A stretch of DNA of 64,000 nt, taken from the NCBI RefSeq assembly GCF_002204185.1, contig NZ_MXPU01000006.1, positions 1 to 64,000 on the forward strand. The letters run 5' to 3'. Position numbers and translations under genes: made by a program. The notes beneath the pieces were generated by a model that made no database searches, had not been told where the DNA came from, and saw only the letters and a list, made by a program, of their open reading frames with translations. Positions 10,163 through 18,191 of the stretch are shown here, piece by piece. This DNA is from Rhizobium esperanzae (GTDB lineage Bacteria; Pseudomonadota; Alphaproteobacteria; Rhizobiales; Rhizobiaceae). Numbering within the stretch: position 1 is the first letter of the stretch; each line of letters opens with the position of its first letter.

Positions 10163-11065
10163 ATGGTGGATTTCAAGGCGCTGGAAACGGTGTTGTGGAT
10201 TGCGCAGCTTGAGAGTTTCCGCGCCGCCGCCGAAAAGCTGAACACGACCCAGCCGGCCATTTCCGTCCGGGTGGCGCAGTTGGAGGAGGAACTCGGGACC
10301 CAGCTATTCGATCGATCCCGCCGTACGTTGACGATCACGCCCGCCGGACGACAGGTGCTGACCTATGCCGACCGGCTGCTTCGGCTCCGGGCCGAAATGC
10401 TCCACGCGGTCGCCGACCGAACCCATCTCAGCGGTACATTCAAGCTAGGTGTGGCAGAGACGATCGTCCACACGTGGCTTCCGAGCTTCCTCGAACAGGT
10501 GAGCAACACCTACCCCAAGCTTGCGCTGGAGATCGAGGTCGATATTTCGACCAATCTGCGCGAGCGGTTGCTCCAGCAGAAAATCGATCTTGCGTTCCTG
10601 GTCGGACCGCTGAGCGCCCCGGCCGTCATCCAATGCCAACTCTGTCGATTTCCAGTCAGTTTCGTTGCAAGCCCAAAGATCAGAGCGGATATAGAGAGTG
10701 GTTCCCTCGACGAGATCGCGCGTTGGCCCCTACTCACTTTTGCACGCAACACGCAGCCCTATGTCCAGGTAACCGAGCTTTTTGCCGATCCTGCTCTGCC
10801 GACGCCTAGAATATATGCGAGTTCTTCGCTTGCCACGCTAATACGCATGGCATTGGACAGTTTGGGAATTGCCGTCATACCGCCCGCCATCGTCACAGTC
10901 GACCTCGCTGCCGGACGACTGGTGGATCTCAATATCTCCCCTAAACTCCCTGACCTTCAATTCGTTGCCGGTTGGCTTGGGACACCTGATCGCCGCACTT
11001 TCGAAGAGGTGGTGGAAATCGCAACTCGAGTTGTACAACAGCCGGAGTTTCGGTCCGATCGCTAG
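10163..11065 (+). CDS. LysR-type regulator of the oxoproline cluster
   Basis: This 300-residue LysR-family activator has an N-terminal winged helix-turn-helix (residues about 3-62: FRAAAEKLNTTQPAISVRVA, then QLEEELGTQLFDRS) followed by a periplasmic-binding-protein-like effector domain. The start at 10163 is chosen because GGAGGAGGAG lies just before it; an ATG 13 codons upstream has no such site. It is transcribed away from the DUF1445-MFS-oxoprolinase set across a 107-bp gap, the classic LysR arrangement for self-repression and effector-dependent activation of the neighbour. The AT-rich stretch around 10100-10125 is the likely operator region, but no unique T-N11-A box could be fixed. Confidence 0.88.
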   Translation: MVDFKALETVLWIAQLESFRAAAEKLNTTQPAISVRVAQLEEELGTQLFDRSRRTLTITPAGRQVLTYADRLLRLRAEMLHAVADRTHLSGTFKLGVAETIVHTWLPSFLEQVSNTYPKLALEIEVDISTNLRERLLQQKIDLAFLVGPLSAPAVIQCQLCRFPVSFVASPKIRADIESGSLDEIARWPLLTFARNTQPYVQVTELFADPALPTPRIYASSSLATLIRMALDSLGIAVIPPAIVTVDLAAGRLVDLNISPKLPDLQFVAGWLGTPDRRTFEEVVEIATRVVQQPEFRSDR

Positions 11066-11565
11066 CCGGGGGCGCGGCTCACTGCAATGCAAGTTGCGCC
11101 GCGACTCTGTAAATTGAGATGTAAAGACCCCTGTCCGCCCTCAAGGTTCTTGGCTTGATTGGTGCACCGCTGCTTCCACTTAGCGTCGAGTCGAGCCTGA
11201 TGAAGAGACGGCGCAGTTCTGATTCCTCGATCAAACGTGCGACTGGGCGAAACCAACGCCATTCGGCCGCGTCCTATCATGGTTGATCCCAGCGAAGAAG
11301 CGCGTCGTTGGCCAGGACCCGTACTACGTCGGCGCAATAGGCGACCTGATCTGAACCTGACCTGCAGTCAACCATCCTGAAGGCGGCCATCGCCACTGGT
11401 TGTGAAACCGCTAACTCACGCCGGAAATATTCGACGATTTACCGAAAGCGATCTCGAACCAAAGGCATCCGGAAACTGCTCGCCTTGATGGGGTTCGAAC
11501 CTGAGGCCCATTCGTCGCTGTTGAATTTCCAAGAATGCTCGGCTCTGGAGCCTGCAGCGAGGCTG
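11066..11565. other. gap; degenerate sequence with a tRNA T-arm-like motif at 11481-11510
   Basis: No gene could be supported. Near the right end, CGCCTTGATGGGGTTCGAAC belongs to a family of short motifs that recurs at five other places (see 13095, 13310, 14641, 24997, 27174). Read in reverse, it resembles the variable-loop, T-arm and acceptor part of a tRNA (GGTTCGAACCCC-TCAAGGCG). No complete cloverleaf is present. Confidence 0.4.
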
Positions 11566-12792
11566 CTAACGCCACAACGCCGAGATTGGCACGGCGGATA
11601 GGCGTTCTCCGAACGGGATCACCTTGTCATGGTCGTACAAGACAATGCCCGAAACAAACCGTTCTCTGGATGCTTCGGCCAAAATTCGCAATCCAGAAAA
11701 ATCGGAATTCGTGACGGATGCCGCCGCTTTGATCTCGATACCGACAATCCGCCCGCGCCTGTCTTCGATGACGATATCGACTTCATTCTGCTGCTTGTCA
11801 CGAAAATGCGAAAACTCAAATCGGGTATGTGCGGCGCTGGCGAGTTTAAGGATCTCCCCAAAAACAAAAGTCTCCAGCAACGCCCCGAACTGGCCCCTAT
11901 CATCCCGGAGTCGGTCGAGAGAGAGGTCACGAAGAGATCCGAGAAGACCAGAATCGAGGAAATGTATTTTCGGGGTCTTGGTCAGGCGTTTCAGTTTGTT
12001 GGAAAACCAGGGTTGAACGGTTCGGGCGAGGAACAGGCTCTCGAATATCCCGACGTATTTCTGCGTTGTGATGTGGTTCATCCCGATGGCGGCGCCAATT
12101 CCGGAGTAGTTCACGAGTTGTCCCGAATGCTCCGCCAGGATGCGCAGTAAGCGCGGCATTTGCGCAATCTGCTCGATTTGCGCGACATCGCGAACGTCGC
12201 GTTGAACGATCGCCTGGATATAATCCGCATACCAGTCCTGTCTGCGGCTCAAGGTTTTGCGGCTCAATGCCTCCGGATATCCACCGGCCAGGACCGCAGC
12301 CATCAGGTCGTCGCCGACGATGGGTTCTCCGCCCTTAGCTTCATTTTGAAAGGCGTCGCGCAGGAAGCGGCTGCTGCCGGCGGTTCTGATCTCGCTTTGC
12401 GCAAGCGGCAGCAATCGAACGACCTCCATGCGCCCTGCGAGCGAATCCGCCACGCGTGGCAGGGTCATCAGATTGGCTGAACCGGTCAGGAGGAAACGTC
12501 CTGGACGTTGATCGGTATCCACGCTTTCCTTGATGGCCAGCAACAGCTCGGGGGCGCGCTGAATTTCATCGATAATGGCGCGATCTATACGCCTTACAAA
12601 GCCAACCGGATCCTGTCGCGCTGCGTCCAAGGTCGTCGCATTGTCCAGCGTGTAATACTCCATCTTCTCGTTGGCCATCTTCTTCGCCAGCGTCGTTTTT
12701 CCTGATTGTCGGGGGCCCACGACCAGCACGACTCGCGTATCTGACATGGCGTCGGCCACGCGTTGCTCGACAAGCCTTGGATAAAGCGCCAC
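11566..12792 (-). CDS. AAA-family ATPase with DUF4143 domain
   Basis: This is an AAA_14/DUF4143 protein of about 408 residues. Counting from a GTG at 12798, the Walker A motif GPRQSGKT is at residues 28-35, a Walker B-like AIIDEIQ near 75, and a sensor segment FLLTGSANLM near 105. The C-terminal DUF4143 part carries a restriction-endonuclease-like core (FSHFRDKQQNEVDIVIEDR, then IVGIEIKAA), with the D-ExK pattern of PD-(D/E)XK nucleases. GTG at 12792 is preferred because AAAGGA lies eight bases before it; GTG at 12798 is the alternative. The role of this family is poorly known; members are common in accessory DNA. It stands alone, just downstream of four 22-bp direct repeats. Confidence 0.8.
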   Translation of the reverse strand: MALYPRLVEQRVADAMSDTRVVLVVGPRQSGKTTLAKKMANEKMEYYTLDNATTLDAARQDPVGFVRRIDRAIIDEIQRAPELLLAIKESVDTDQRPGRFLLTGSANLMTLPRVADSLAGRMEVVRLLPLAQSEIRTAGSSRFLRDAFQNEAKGGEPIVGDDLMAAVLAGGYPEALSRKTLSRRQDWYADYIQAIVQRDVRDVAQIEQIAQMPRLLRILAEHSGQLVNYSGIGAAIGMNHITTQKYVGIFESLFLARTVQPWFSNKLKRLTKTPKIHFLDSGLLGSLRDLSLDRLRDDRGQFGALLETFVFGEILKLASAAHTRFEFSHFRDKQQNEVDIVIEDRRGRIVGIEIKAAASVTNSDFSGLRILAEASRERFVSGIVLYDHDKVIPFGERLSAVPISALWR

Positions 12793-12808
12793 AGCCACAT
12801 TCCTTTGA

Positions 12809-12887
12809 TGACTATTTGAAATTACGGGGATGACTAATTGAAAGTCAAGATGTGACCATTTGAAATCTACATGGCGGCTGATTGAAA
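12809..12887. repeat. four direct repeats with exact 22-bp spacing
   Basis: TGACTATTTGAAA (12809), TGACTAATTGAAA (12831), TGACCATTTGAAA (12853) and CGGCTGATTGAAA (12875) start exactly 22 bp apart, about two helical turns. They lie directly upstream of the AAA/DUF4143 gene, inside its probable promoter. They could be a regulator-binding array or the multiple terminal repeats of a lost IS21-type element; no IS21 transposase is seen nearby. Confidence 0.75.
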
Positions 12888-13094
12888 CGAGAGACCAGAA
12901 CTAGATGGCATGCCGGATGGCGGCATGAGGTAGGCGAGAGGCTAAGCAGGCGTTGCTGAACCTCTCGCTGATTGATCACTGGAACTGATCTAGCTGATCC
13001 TCAACGGAGGAGATATCTGATCAAGAGCGAAGCGAAAGCGAATTTGTTTATACTTGATCACAAAGCAGCTTTTTACAAATGAAAGGAATGCAAA

Positions 13095-13124
13095 CGCCTT
13101 AAATGGGTTCGAACCGGCTCCCGG
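13095..13124. repeat. tRNA T-arm-like motif copy
   Basis: CGCCTTAAATGGGTTCGAAC is a second, degenerate copy of the motif at 11481. It lies in the 560-bp gene-free stretch between the ATPase and Fic genes (12799-13355), which holds no other recognisable feature beyond the 22-bp repeats and the copy at 13310. Confidence 0.35.
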
Positions 13125-13309
13125 CGCCGTGGGTTAAGTCAAGGCCGAGGTGAACTGCGTTGTGGAGACGGTGTTCCGTTGGACGGCGTATCTGAGCCCC
13201 CAACAGTTCGAGGATCAACACATCCGGCAGACTGGCAAAACAGCAGCCTGATCAGTGTCCACTCCGAGGGGCGCACTCCAATACGGGTCAACATTCCGAG
13301 CCGATTGAC

Positions 13310-13339
13310 CGCCTTGAAGGGGTTCGAACCGTCGACCCA
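13310..13339. repeat. tRNA T-arm-like motif copy
   Basis: CGCCTTGAAGGGGTTCGAAC followed by CGTCGACCCA is the best copy. In reverse it reads TGGGTCGACGGTTCGAACCC then CTTCAAGGCG, like the 3' half of a tRNA. The 5' half is absent. It lies 17 bp beyond the end of the Fic gene. Confidence 0.4.
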
Positions 13340-13355
13340 TAGATTATTGGTATGT

Positions 13356-14537
13356 TCACACAGTTGGGGGCAAAGGATCAGTGCCTTCGCTAAGGATCGC
13401 GAGATACCGCCGGTAGCTAAAAACGCGACCTCGCTTGCGGCCAGTGACCTCCTCAACTACACCGAAACGCTCCAGGTCTGTAAGTGCCGCATTGACGGTG
13501 GGCGCGGAAAGGCCCGTCTGTTGAACGAGCTGATTGGCCGTCATAAACGGATTTTGCTGAAAAAGGTCGTGGATCCGAAGCGCCGAGCCCGCTCGGTCGC
13601 TTTCGGATGTGATGCGCTCGCGGTCTTCCTTAAATACGTCGACGATCTGGGTCGCCGCGTGGAACGCCTGGTTGGCGGTATCGGCAACGCCAGTGAGAAA
13701 GAAGTCGAGCCAGGCTTCCCAATTGCCTTGTTCGCGAACCTCCTGAAGCAGTCGATAATATTCCGTCCGATGGGCCTTCAGATAGAGGCTCAGGTAGAGC
13801 AGCGGCTTACGCAGCACCCCGTTCGTGCAAAGATACAACGTGACAAGGAGGCGACCGATTCGCCCGTTGCCATCTAAGAATGGATGGATCGTCTCGAATT
13901 GGACGTGGAGAAGGCCAGCCTTAATTAGTGCCGGTAGTCTCGACCGATCTTCATGCATGAAACGCTCAAGGGCATCCAGGCAGGCGTCCATTTCCGTGAC
14001 AGGCGGTGGGACGAAGAGGGCGTTGCCAGGCCGCGTCCCGCCAATCCAATTTTGCGAACGCCGGAATTCTCCCGGATTTTTGGTGCCACCACGCCCACTG
14101 TGAAGCAATCGCGCATGCATTTCGCGGATCAAACGCAGCGACATCGGCAGCGCTTCTAGTCGCTCCAAACCATACATCATGGCATCGACGTAATTAGAAA
14201 CTTCGCGGATATCGTGGATGGGCTGTCCTGCCTGGGCTTCGGTCTCAAAACGCAGGAGATCGGACAGTGTCGACTGCGTCCCTTCGATTTGCGAAGATAG
14301 AACAGCCTCTTTCCTGACATACATATAAAGGAAGAGTTCCTGACGAGGAAGCAGCATCGTGATGCCATCTAGCCGTCCGAGAGCTCGCTCTGCCAAGCTA
14401 AGGCGTTCCAAGAGTGAAAGCACGTCAATGGCAGGTAGCGGCGGCAACGCAGGTGGTATGAACGCCCGCACTGTTTCGCCGGCAACTGATGTTTCGACAA
14501 AGCGGCCGCGCCGCTGATTGGGTCCGGAATCAGACAT
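13356..14537 (-). CDS. Fic family protein (predicted AMP-transferase)
   Basis: The 393-residue protein contains a complete Fic active site HPFLDGNGRIGR at residues 218-229, with the catalytic His at 218. Fic enzymes transfer AMP, or sometimes other nucleotide parts, to target proteins. The N-terminal Fic_N region carries an inhibitory-helix motif, SSQIEG at 81-86, so this is the type in which an internal helix blocks ATP positioning. The C-terminal part (about 310-385) looks like a winged helix-turn-helix (MTANQLVQQTGLSAPTVNAA, then LTDLERFGVV), suggesting self-regulation. It stands alone between SyrB-like genes and the motif-rich gap. Codon use is less GC-biased than in the plasmid core, fitting acquired DNA. 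The target is unknown. Confidence 0.9.
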   Translation of the reverse strand: MSDSGPNQRRGRFVETSVAGETVRAFIPPALPPLPAIDVLSLLERLSLAERALGRLDGITMLLPRQELFLYMYVRKEAVLSSQIEGTQSTLSDLLRFETEAQAGQPIHDIREVSNYVDAMMYGLERLEALPMSLRLIREMHARLLHSGRGGTKNPGEFRRSQNWIGGTRPGNALFVPPPVTEMDACLDALERFMHEDRSRLPALIKAGLLHVQFETIHPFLDGNGRIGRLLVTLYLCTNGVLRKPLLYLSLYLKAHRTEYYRLLQEVREQGNWEAWLDFFLTGVADTANQAFHAATQIVDVFKEDRERITSESDRAGSALRIHDLFQQNPFMTANQLVQQTGLSAPTVNAALTDLERFGVVEEVTGRKRGRVFSYRRYLAILSEGTDPLPPTV

Positions 14538-14640
14538 GACGCGAGTATGGGTTTCGGCCGCTATTTAAGCAAGCGTGGCTTTATTTAAATAAGGAGAAAA
14601 TTAAGGTAAGCGCTCTTAAATAAGCCTCACCACGTTCGAC

Positions 14641-14665
14641 CGCCTTGACGGGATCTGAAACGGCG
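14641..14665. repeat. degenerate tRNA T-arm-like motif copy
   Basis: CGCCTTGACGGGATCTGAAA repeats the left part of the motif at 13310 and shares the preceding GACCGCCTTGA context, but the TTCGAAC core is mutated. It lies between the Fic gene and a SyrB-like gene. Confidence 0.25.
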
Positions 14666-14713
14666 AAGGCTTGCAATTGATCCGAGGCTGAATGGGCAGG
14701 CAGCGCGCCACGC

Positions 14714-15268
14714 TCAGCGTTCAAACCGATCTAGCATTTTTCTCAACTGCGCGTTTTGCAGCTTTAGCTTTCTGGTCAACTGAGCCCTCAGCACCTTGAT
14801 CTCGTCATCGAGGCTCATCTCGTTTGCAGTGTGTATACCCTTGCGACCATTCGCTATCGCCACCGCTTCCTTGCCGCGGCTCCTTTGCTTGCGCGGTGCG
14901 ACCTCGACAGTTCGCTTGATCCCAGGGGTATCATGTGCAGCGGTGACGTCGATACCAGTCCCACCTGATATAGGCGGATTAGCGTCCTCCGCCATTTTGG
15001 CGACATCGCCGTCGACCTTATAGCGGACATCGTTTTCGGCTTCTTCGGAATGCACAGGCACTGCGGAGATTGCAGCGGCATGATCGTGACCATGTAGCTC
15101 CTCGCTTGCCGGTCGAGCAGCGCTAATCAGGCTCTCCTCGGCAGGCGTTTCAGTCGGACCCGCAATAGCCAACGCCTCCGCCCTAACCTTCTCGGTCGCG
15201 CCGTTTTCTCGCCCCTGTTCGCGTCTGGGTGAGATCAGTCGGACAAGAAGTTTCCAGGGAGACGCCAT
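14714..15268 (-). CDS. SyrB-like rhizobial protein (short form)
   Basis: The predicted product has 184 residues. It opens with MASPWKLLVRLISPRREQG, continues as a low-complexity acidic and Ala/Pro-rich segment, and ends with VEVAPRKQRSRGKEAVAIA and the coiled-coil-like tail VLRAQLTRKLKLQNAQLRKM then LDRFER. This basic stretch plus C-terminal leucine-rich tail is what I associate with SyrB-like proteins that occur in many copies on rhizobial plasmids. SyrB of Sinorhizobium is described as a symbiotic regulator; biochemical function is unclear. ATG at 15268 has GCGAGG and AGAGAG before it; an in-frame ATG at 15358 is possible. It follows the longer SyrB-like gene on the same strand. No DNA-binding fold is evident. 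Confidence 0.6.
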   Translation of the reverse strand: MASPWKLLVRLISPRREQGRENGATEKVRAEALAIAGPTETPAEESLISAARPASEELHGHDHAAAISAVPVHSEEAENDVRYKVDGDVAKMAEDANPPISGGTGIDVTAAHDTPGIKRTVEVAPRKQRSRGKEAVAIANGRKGIHTANEMSLDDEIKVLRAQLTRKLKLQNAQLRKMLDRFER

Positions 15269-15392
15269 CTCTCTGACCTCGCTTTTATTCCGCCAGAAGG
15301 GTGCGAGTTTGAGTTCCGGCAACAGCATCGCCGCCAAACTGTATGTCTCGATAAGCATAGAAATGCGGCCAGCGGTTGACTGGCTGCTTACA

Positions 15393-16064
15393 TCAATCGA
15401 GCTTGAGCCGTTTGCGCAGATCGGCATTTTCAGCGCGAAGTTTTTCAGCCAGAAGCTTGCGCAGCCGCTGATTTTCCTCTTCCAACTGCAAAAGGTCTGC
15501 CATCTCATCGCTCGCCGTCACCGGCGCGGCCGGCGCTGTCTGCACAGACTTTCTCGCACGGCGCACAGGTGCGCGTTTGGCGATCGCTGCAGCTTCGACA
15601 ACTTTTGCCTTGCGCCCTCTCCTCTTCACACCACCGGCGCCGGCCAGAGCAGCTGCTGGCTCTGCCGTAGCATCAGCTGACGAGGTCTCAAGTGCCGCCG
15701 CTTTCTTGGCGCGGGGTTTGCGCTGTTTCTTCGGCGCAGCGGGTGTTTCAACAACGGTCGGTCCATCGGCCTTGGTTGCCGTATCAGTCTCGTCGGCCAT
15801 GCTCATCTCCTGTGTATCTGATACAGTTGTTGACGCCCCGAGAGACGGTGTCAACAACGACTTGCCGTCAGGTTCCGGGAAAGACGTTTCGCCGTCAGAT
15901 TTGCCACGCTGAGAGCTATCTGATGGATGCGGCGATGTCTCTTCTTCTAGGTCGCGAGCGACTGACTTTAGATCCATGTTGCCCCAGATCGAGTTCGACT
16001 TGGGATCGAGTTTTCGCCTGCCGTTCTTGTACTCGACGGCAAAACTGCGTTGCGCTTTTTTCAA
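15393..16064 (-). CDS. SyrB-like regulator
   Basis: The frame encodes up to 223 residues. The C-terminal half (from about residue 89) is SyrB-like: acidic start MADETDTATKADG, a Lys/Ala-rich basic middle (APKKQRKPRAKKAAA and VKRRGRKAKV), and a heptad-like tail MADLLQLEEENQRLRKLLAE then KLRAENADLRKRLKLD. The upstream part (SFAVEYKNGRRK, SIWGNMDLKSVARDLEEE) also looks coding and is stop-free, but the only start there is TTG at 16064 without a ribosome site. An ATG at 15800 has AGGAG at ideal spacing and gives a 135-residue protein. Both forms are possible; the long one is given. A coiled-coil dimer with basic tail is inferred. Its partner gene at 14714 lies 124 bp downstream. Confidence 0.62.
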   Translation of the reverse strand: MKKAQRSFAVEYKNGRRKLDPKSNSIWGNMDLKSVARDLEEETSPHPSDSSQRGKSDGETSFPEPDGKSLLTPSLGASTTVSDTQEMSMADETDTATKADGPTVVETPAAPKKQRKPRAKKAAALETSSADATAEPAAALAGAGGVKRRGRKAKVVEAAAIAKRAPVRRARKSVQTAPAAPVTASDEMADLLQLEEENQRLRKLLAEKLRAENADLRKRLKLD

Positions 16065-16280
16065 TATGAGAGGCCTTGGGATAATAAGGGATGATTTGGT
16101 GATGTACGGTTACATCACGAATAGCGCCTACCGCACCACCGGTCTATGGGCATGCTCATATCAAATCGACCGCACCATTCCGGGAGCAGAATTGGTGGCC
16201 AATCGAATGGGGCCGAGGGCCGTCTATACGCTCAAAGCTCTTGAAAGAAGACGGCACCAATAGTTCGTCCCGAGACATTT

Positions 16281-16664
16281 TCACAGGGTTCCCGACGATC
16301 CATTATGCGATCTCTTTAGCCCAGAACGTGAACATCCTAGCAACAAGCCACGCAGCGGCCTCGAAAGCTCGCGGATGCAACAACGGAATCCGTCGTTACT
16401 AATCGCTACTTCGCTTCTTGATTTCCGCCAAACAGCCGCCCAAGCTTCAAATTCTGACCAGAAACTACGCTCTCCATACTGGGGATTGATCTTCGTCCGT
16501 GCGTAGTATCGCTGCCCCGGTACGTGGAAGACACGCTCGCGTGTCTCGTCGCTGAGGGTCATGCCGCCGCCTGCACCAAATGCGAGCACGCCGATGAGCA
16601 AGCCCGGCGCTTTGAACAGCACTGATGTCTTCTGCGGATTGCGACAACTGTGACGCATGCCCAC
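16281..16664 (-). CDS. small protein with sunset-domain-like segment, probably decaying
   Basis: The frame (127 residues) has a hydrophobic N-terminal segment (LLIGVLAFGAGGG, about 22-34). A short segment at about 46-83 then reads HVPGQRYYARTKINPQYGER followed by SFWSEFEAWAAVWRK. This resembles the 'sunset' domain, where FHVPG-YY-RT-I-P--GE-WFCSE-EA-AAGWR is usual. The normally conserved Cys and Gly are changed to Trp and Val, and the last 40 residues look like read-through, so the gene may be a relic. Sunset domains often sit at the C-terminus of nuclease-like or envelope proteins. No operon partner is seen. Confidence 0.35.
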   Translation of the reverse strand: MGMRHSCRNPQKTSVLFKAPGLLIGVLAFGAGGGMTLSDETRERVFHVPGQRYYARTKINPQYGERSFWSEFEAWAAVWRKSRSEVAISNDGFRCCIRELSRPLRGLLLGCSRSGLKRSHNGSSGTL

Positions 16665-17513
16665 ACGTTATTTCGCGGTAAGATCGTAACCGCATTGAAG
16701 GCAAACGCCACGTCCGTGCCTGCGACACGATAGCACAGAGGCACGCAAGCCATTTTTCTTGATAAGCGTTTGATATTAGATGGAAAATGTTAATTCGTTG
16801 CTGCATTCGACCGCGCTAGAGCGCTGCTGTTGAGCCACTGAACATGATCAACACCCCAGGCAAACGGCCCTCATGCAATCTCGCCCGATTGACACAAGGC
16901 AATGTTGCATCGTAGCGTTAGTTAGTCGCAACATAGTAGCAAAGCAGATTAGGTTGCGGCCGGTTTTTATAGTTTCGTAGCCCATAGATTGCGAAGCTCG
17001 AACGACAATATTGCGACACATCAATCGGACAACTAACTTGTCCGGCATTGTAATTTATTGCGTGACTGTTCCTTTACAGAACAGAGCCAGAGAGGGCGCA
17101 GACAGACACTGCCGATCCGATCGCGGTGATTTTGAACAAGCGGTATATTTCGTCTATTAAACTCGCGCTGTTGTACAGCGACTATTCAATCTCAATATTC
17201 ATCTAGGGGCGCACCACGTGTGTATTGCCGTGCCGGAAGGGCTATTTGCCCTTTGTCCGCTGGGGATTTTACGCGTACCAATTCGTGCTTTTTTGAGCAC
17301 GTTAATTGACTAGGTAGAATTTGGACGCTGGTTCGCGAGGTTCGCGGCATTGGTATCGCTTTCGCAGGCGGTAACCCGTGCTTCCGTTCTTGGTGCACTC
17401 GCGAGACCGCAGGATCCCCTGAACTCAAGGGTCGCAGGGACCGGGTCACCCCTCCCCGCGACCGCTGACCACCCAGCCTGCTTGCTTGGCGATCGCCTAT
17501 GAGGTGGATGGTG
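16665..17513. other. long gap with two small hairpins
   Basis: No gene is supported in this 850-bp stretch. Two small inverted repeats are present: AAGGGC/GCCCTT (17237-17253) and CGTGCT/AGCACG (17284-17301, with a TTTTTG loop). The right part may hold the promoter of the secretion locus starting at 17514, but no clear -35/-10 pair could be fixed. Confidence 0.45.
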
Positions 17514-18191
17514 ATGCGCAAGCTTGTCGTAGCAATCGTGTTAATGCTCGTGGGGGCGACGGCTCTCTTTGCCTGGGTGCTGTCAAGGGACATCTTTTAC
17601 GTCGTCGACTCCTATCGCTACCGGCTCACCGTCAACTTCGCGATCGACGGCGAGCCGCTGTCGGCTAGCGGTGTCGTGCAGCAAACGATCCACAGGCCAC
17701 CGTGCATCTTGTTGGAACAGACATGCGGGCGCGTGTCGATAAAGGGCGATGCCATTCCCGTACTGTTTCCCAACGGCAAAATGGCGTTTGTGCTTCTACA
17801 AGTTGTTGACGGCCACAGGATTACGACCGGAGAGTATCCAAGCCACGCTCTGCCAATCGACCTTGCCTCCGGCAAAATGAGTGCCCCGAGAGATCAGGAA
17901 TTCAAGGTTGGCACCGATTTGCTCCCCAACATCGTCTATTTTCCGGACGCCGACGATCCCTCCTCGATGACCATCATCGATCCCGAGAAGATCGACCAGG
18001 TCGGCGGGCCAGGCGCAAAGTATGTGGACGCAACCGTTGCGGCGACCGAGGCCCCGATTACACGCGCCATAGGCAGTTACCTTCCCTGGGTTTCCACTTT
18101 CAAGTCCCATCTTGACCCCGCGAAAGTGGACTTTTTTCGATACGTGCAGATGCAAAACCTGGTCAGTTATCTAAGGAGAGATGACCTATGA
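17514..18191 (+). CDS. membrane-anchored periplasmic protein coupled to the lipase gene
   Basis: The 225-residue product is not recognised. It begins with a typical signal-anchor, MRKLVVAIVLMLVGATALFA, so the rest (about 30-225) is expected in the periplasm. That part has two Cys in PPCILLEQTCGRV that could pair, and an Asp/Pro-rich middle (YFPDADDPSSMTIIDPEK). ATG at 17514 is chosen because AGGTGG lies six bases upstream. The stop overlaps the ATG of the following lipase gene by four bases, so the two are translationally coupled. A close partner of a secreted lipase could be a chaperone, a secretion helper or an immunity protein that protects the producer's envelope. Immunity is attractive but unproven. 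Confidence 0.7.
   Translation: MRKLVVAIVLMLVGATALFAWVLSRDIFYVVDSYRYRLTVNFAIDGEPLSASGVVQQTIHRPPCILLEQTCGRVSIKGDAIPVLFPNGKMAFVLLQVVDGHRITTGEYPSHALPIDLASGKMSAPRDQEFKVGTDLLPNIVYFPDADDPSSMTIIDPEKIDQVGGPGAKYVDATVAATEAPITRAIGSYLPWVSTFKSHLDPAKVDFFRYVQMQNLVSYLRRDDL

Noticed and set aside
11481..13339. Complete tRNA genes
   Set aside because: Only T-arm-like pieces were found; no D-arm, anticodon arm or matching acceptor 5' strand could be folded.
16079..16263. Short forward frame after the SyrB-like gene
   Set aside because: It is too short, with no start signal and no family resemblance.
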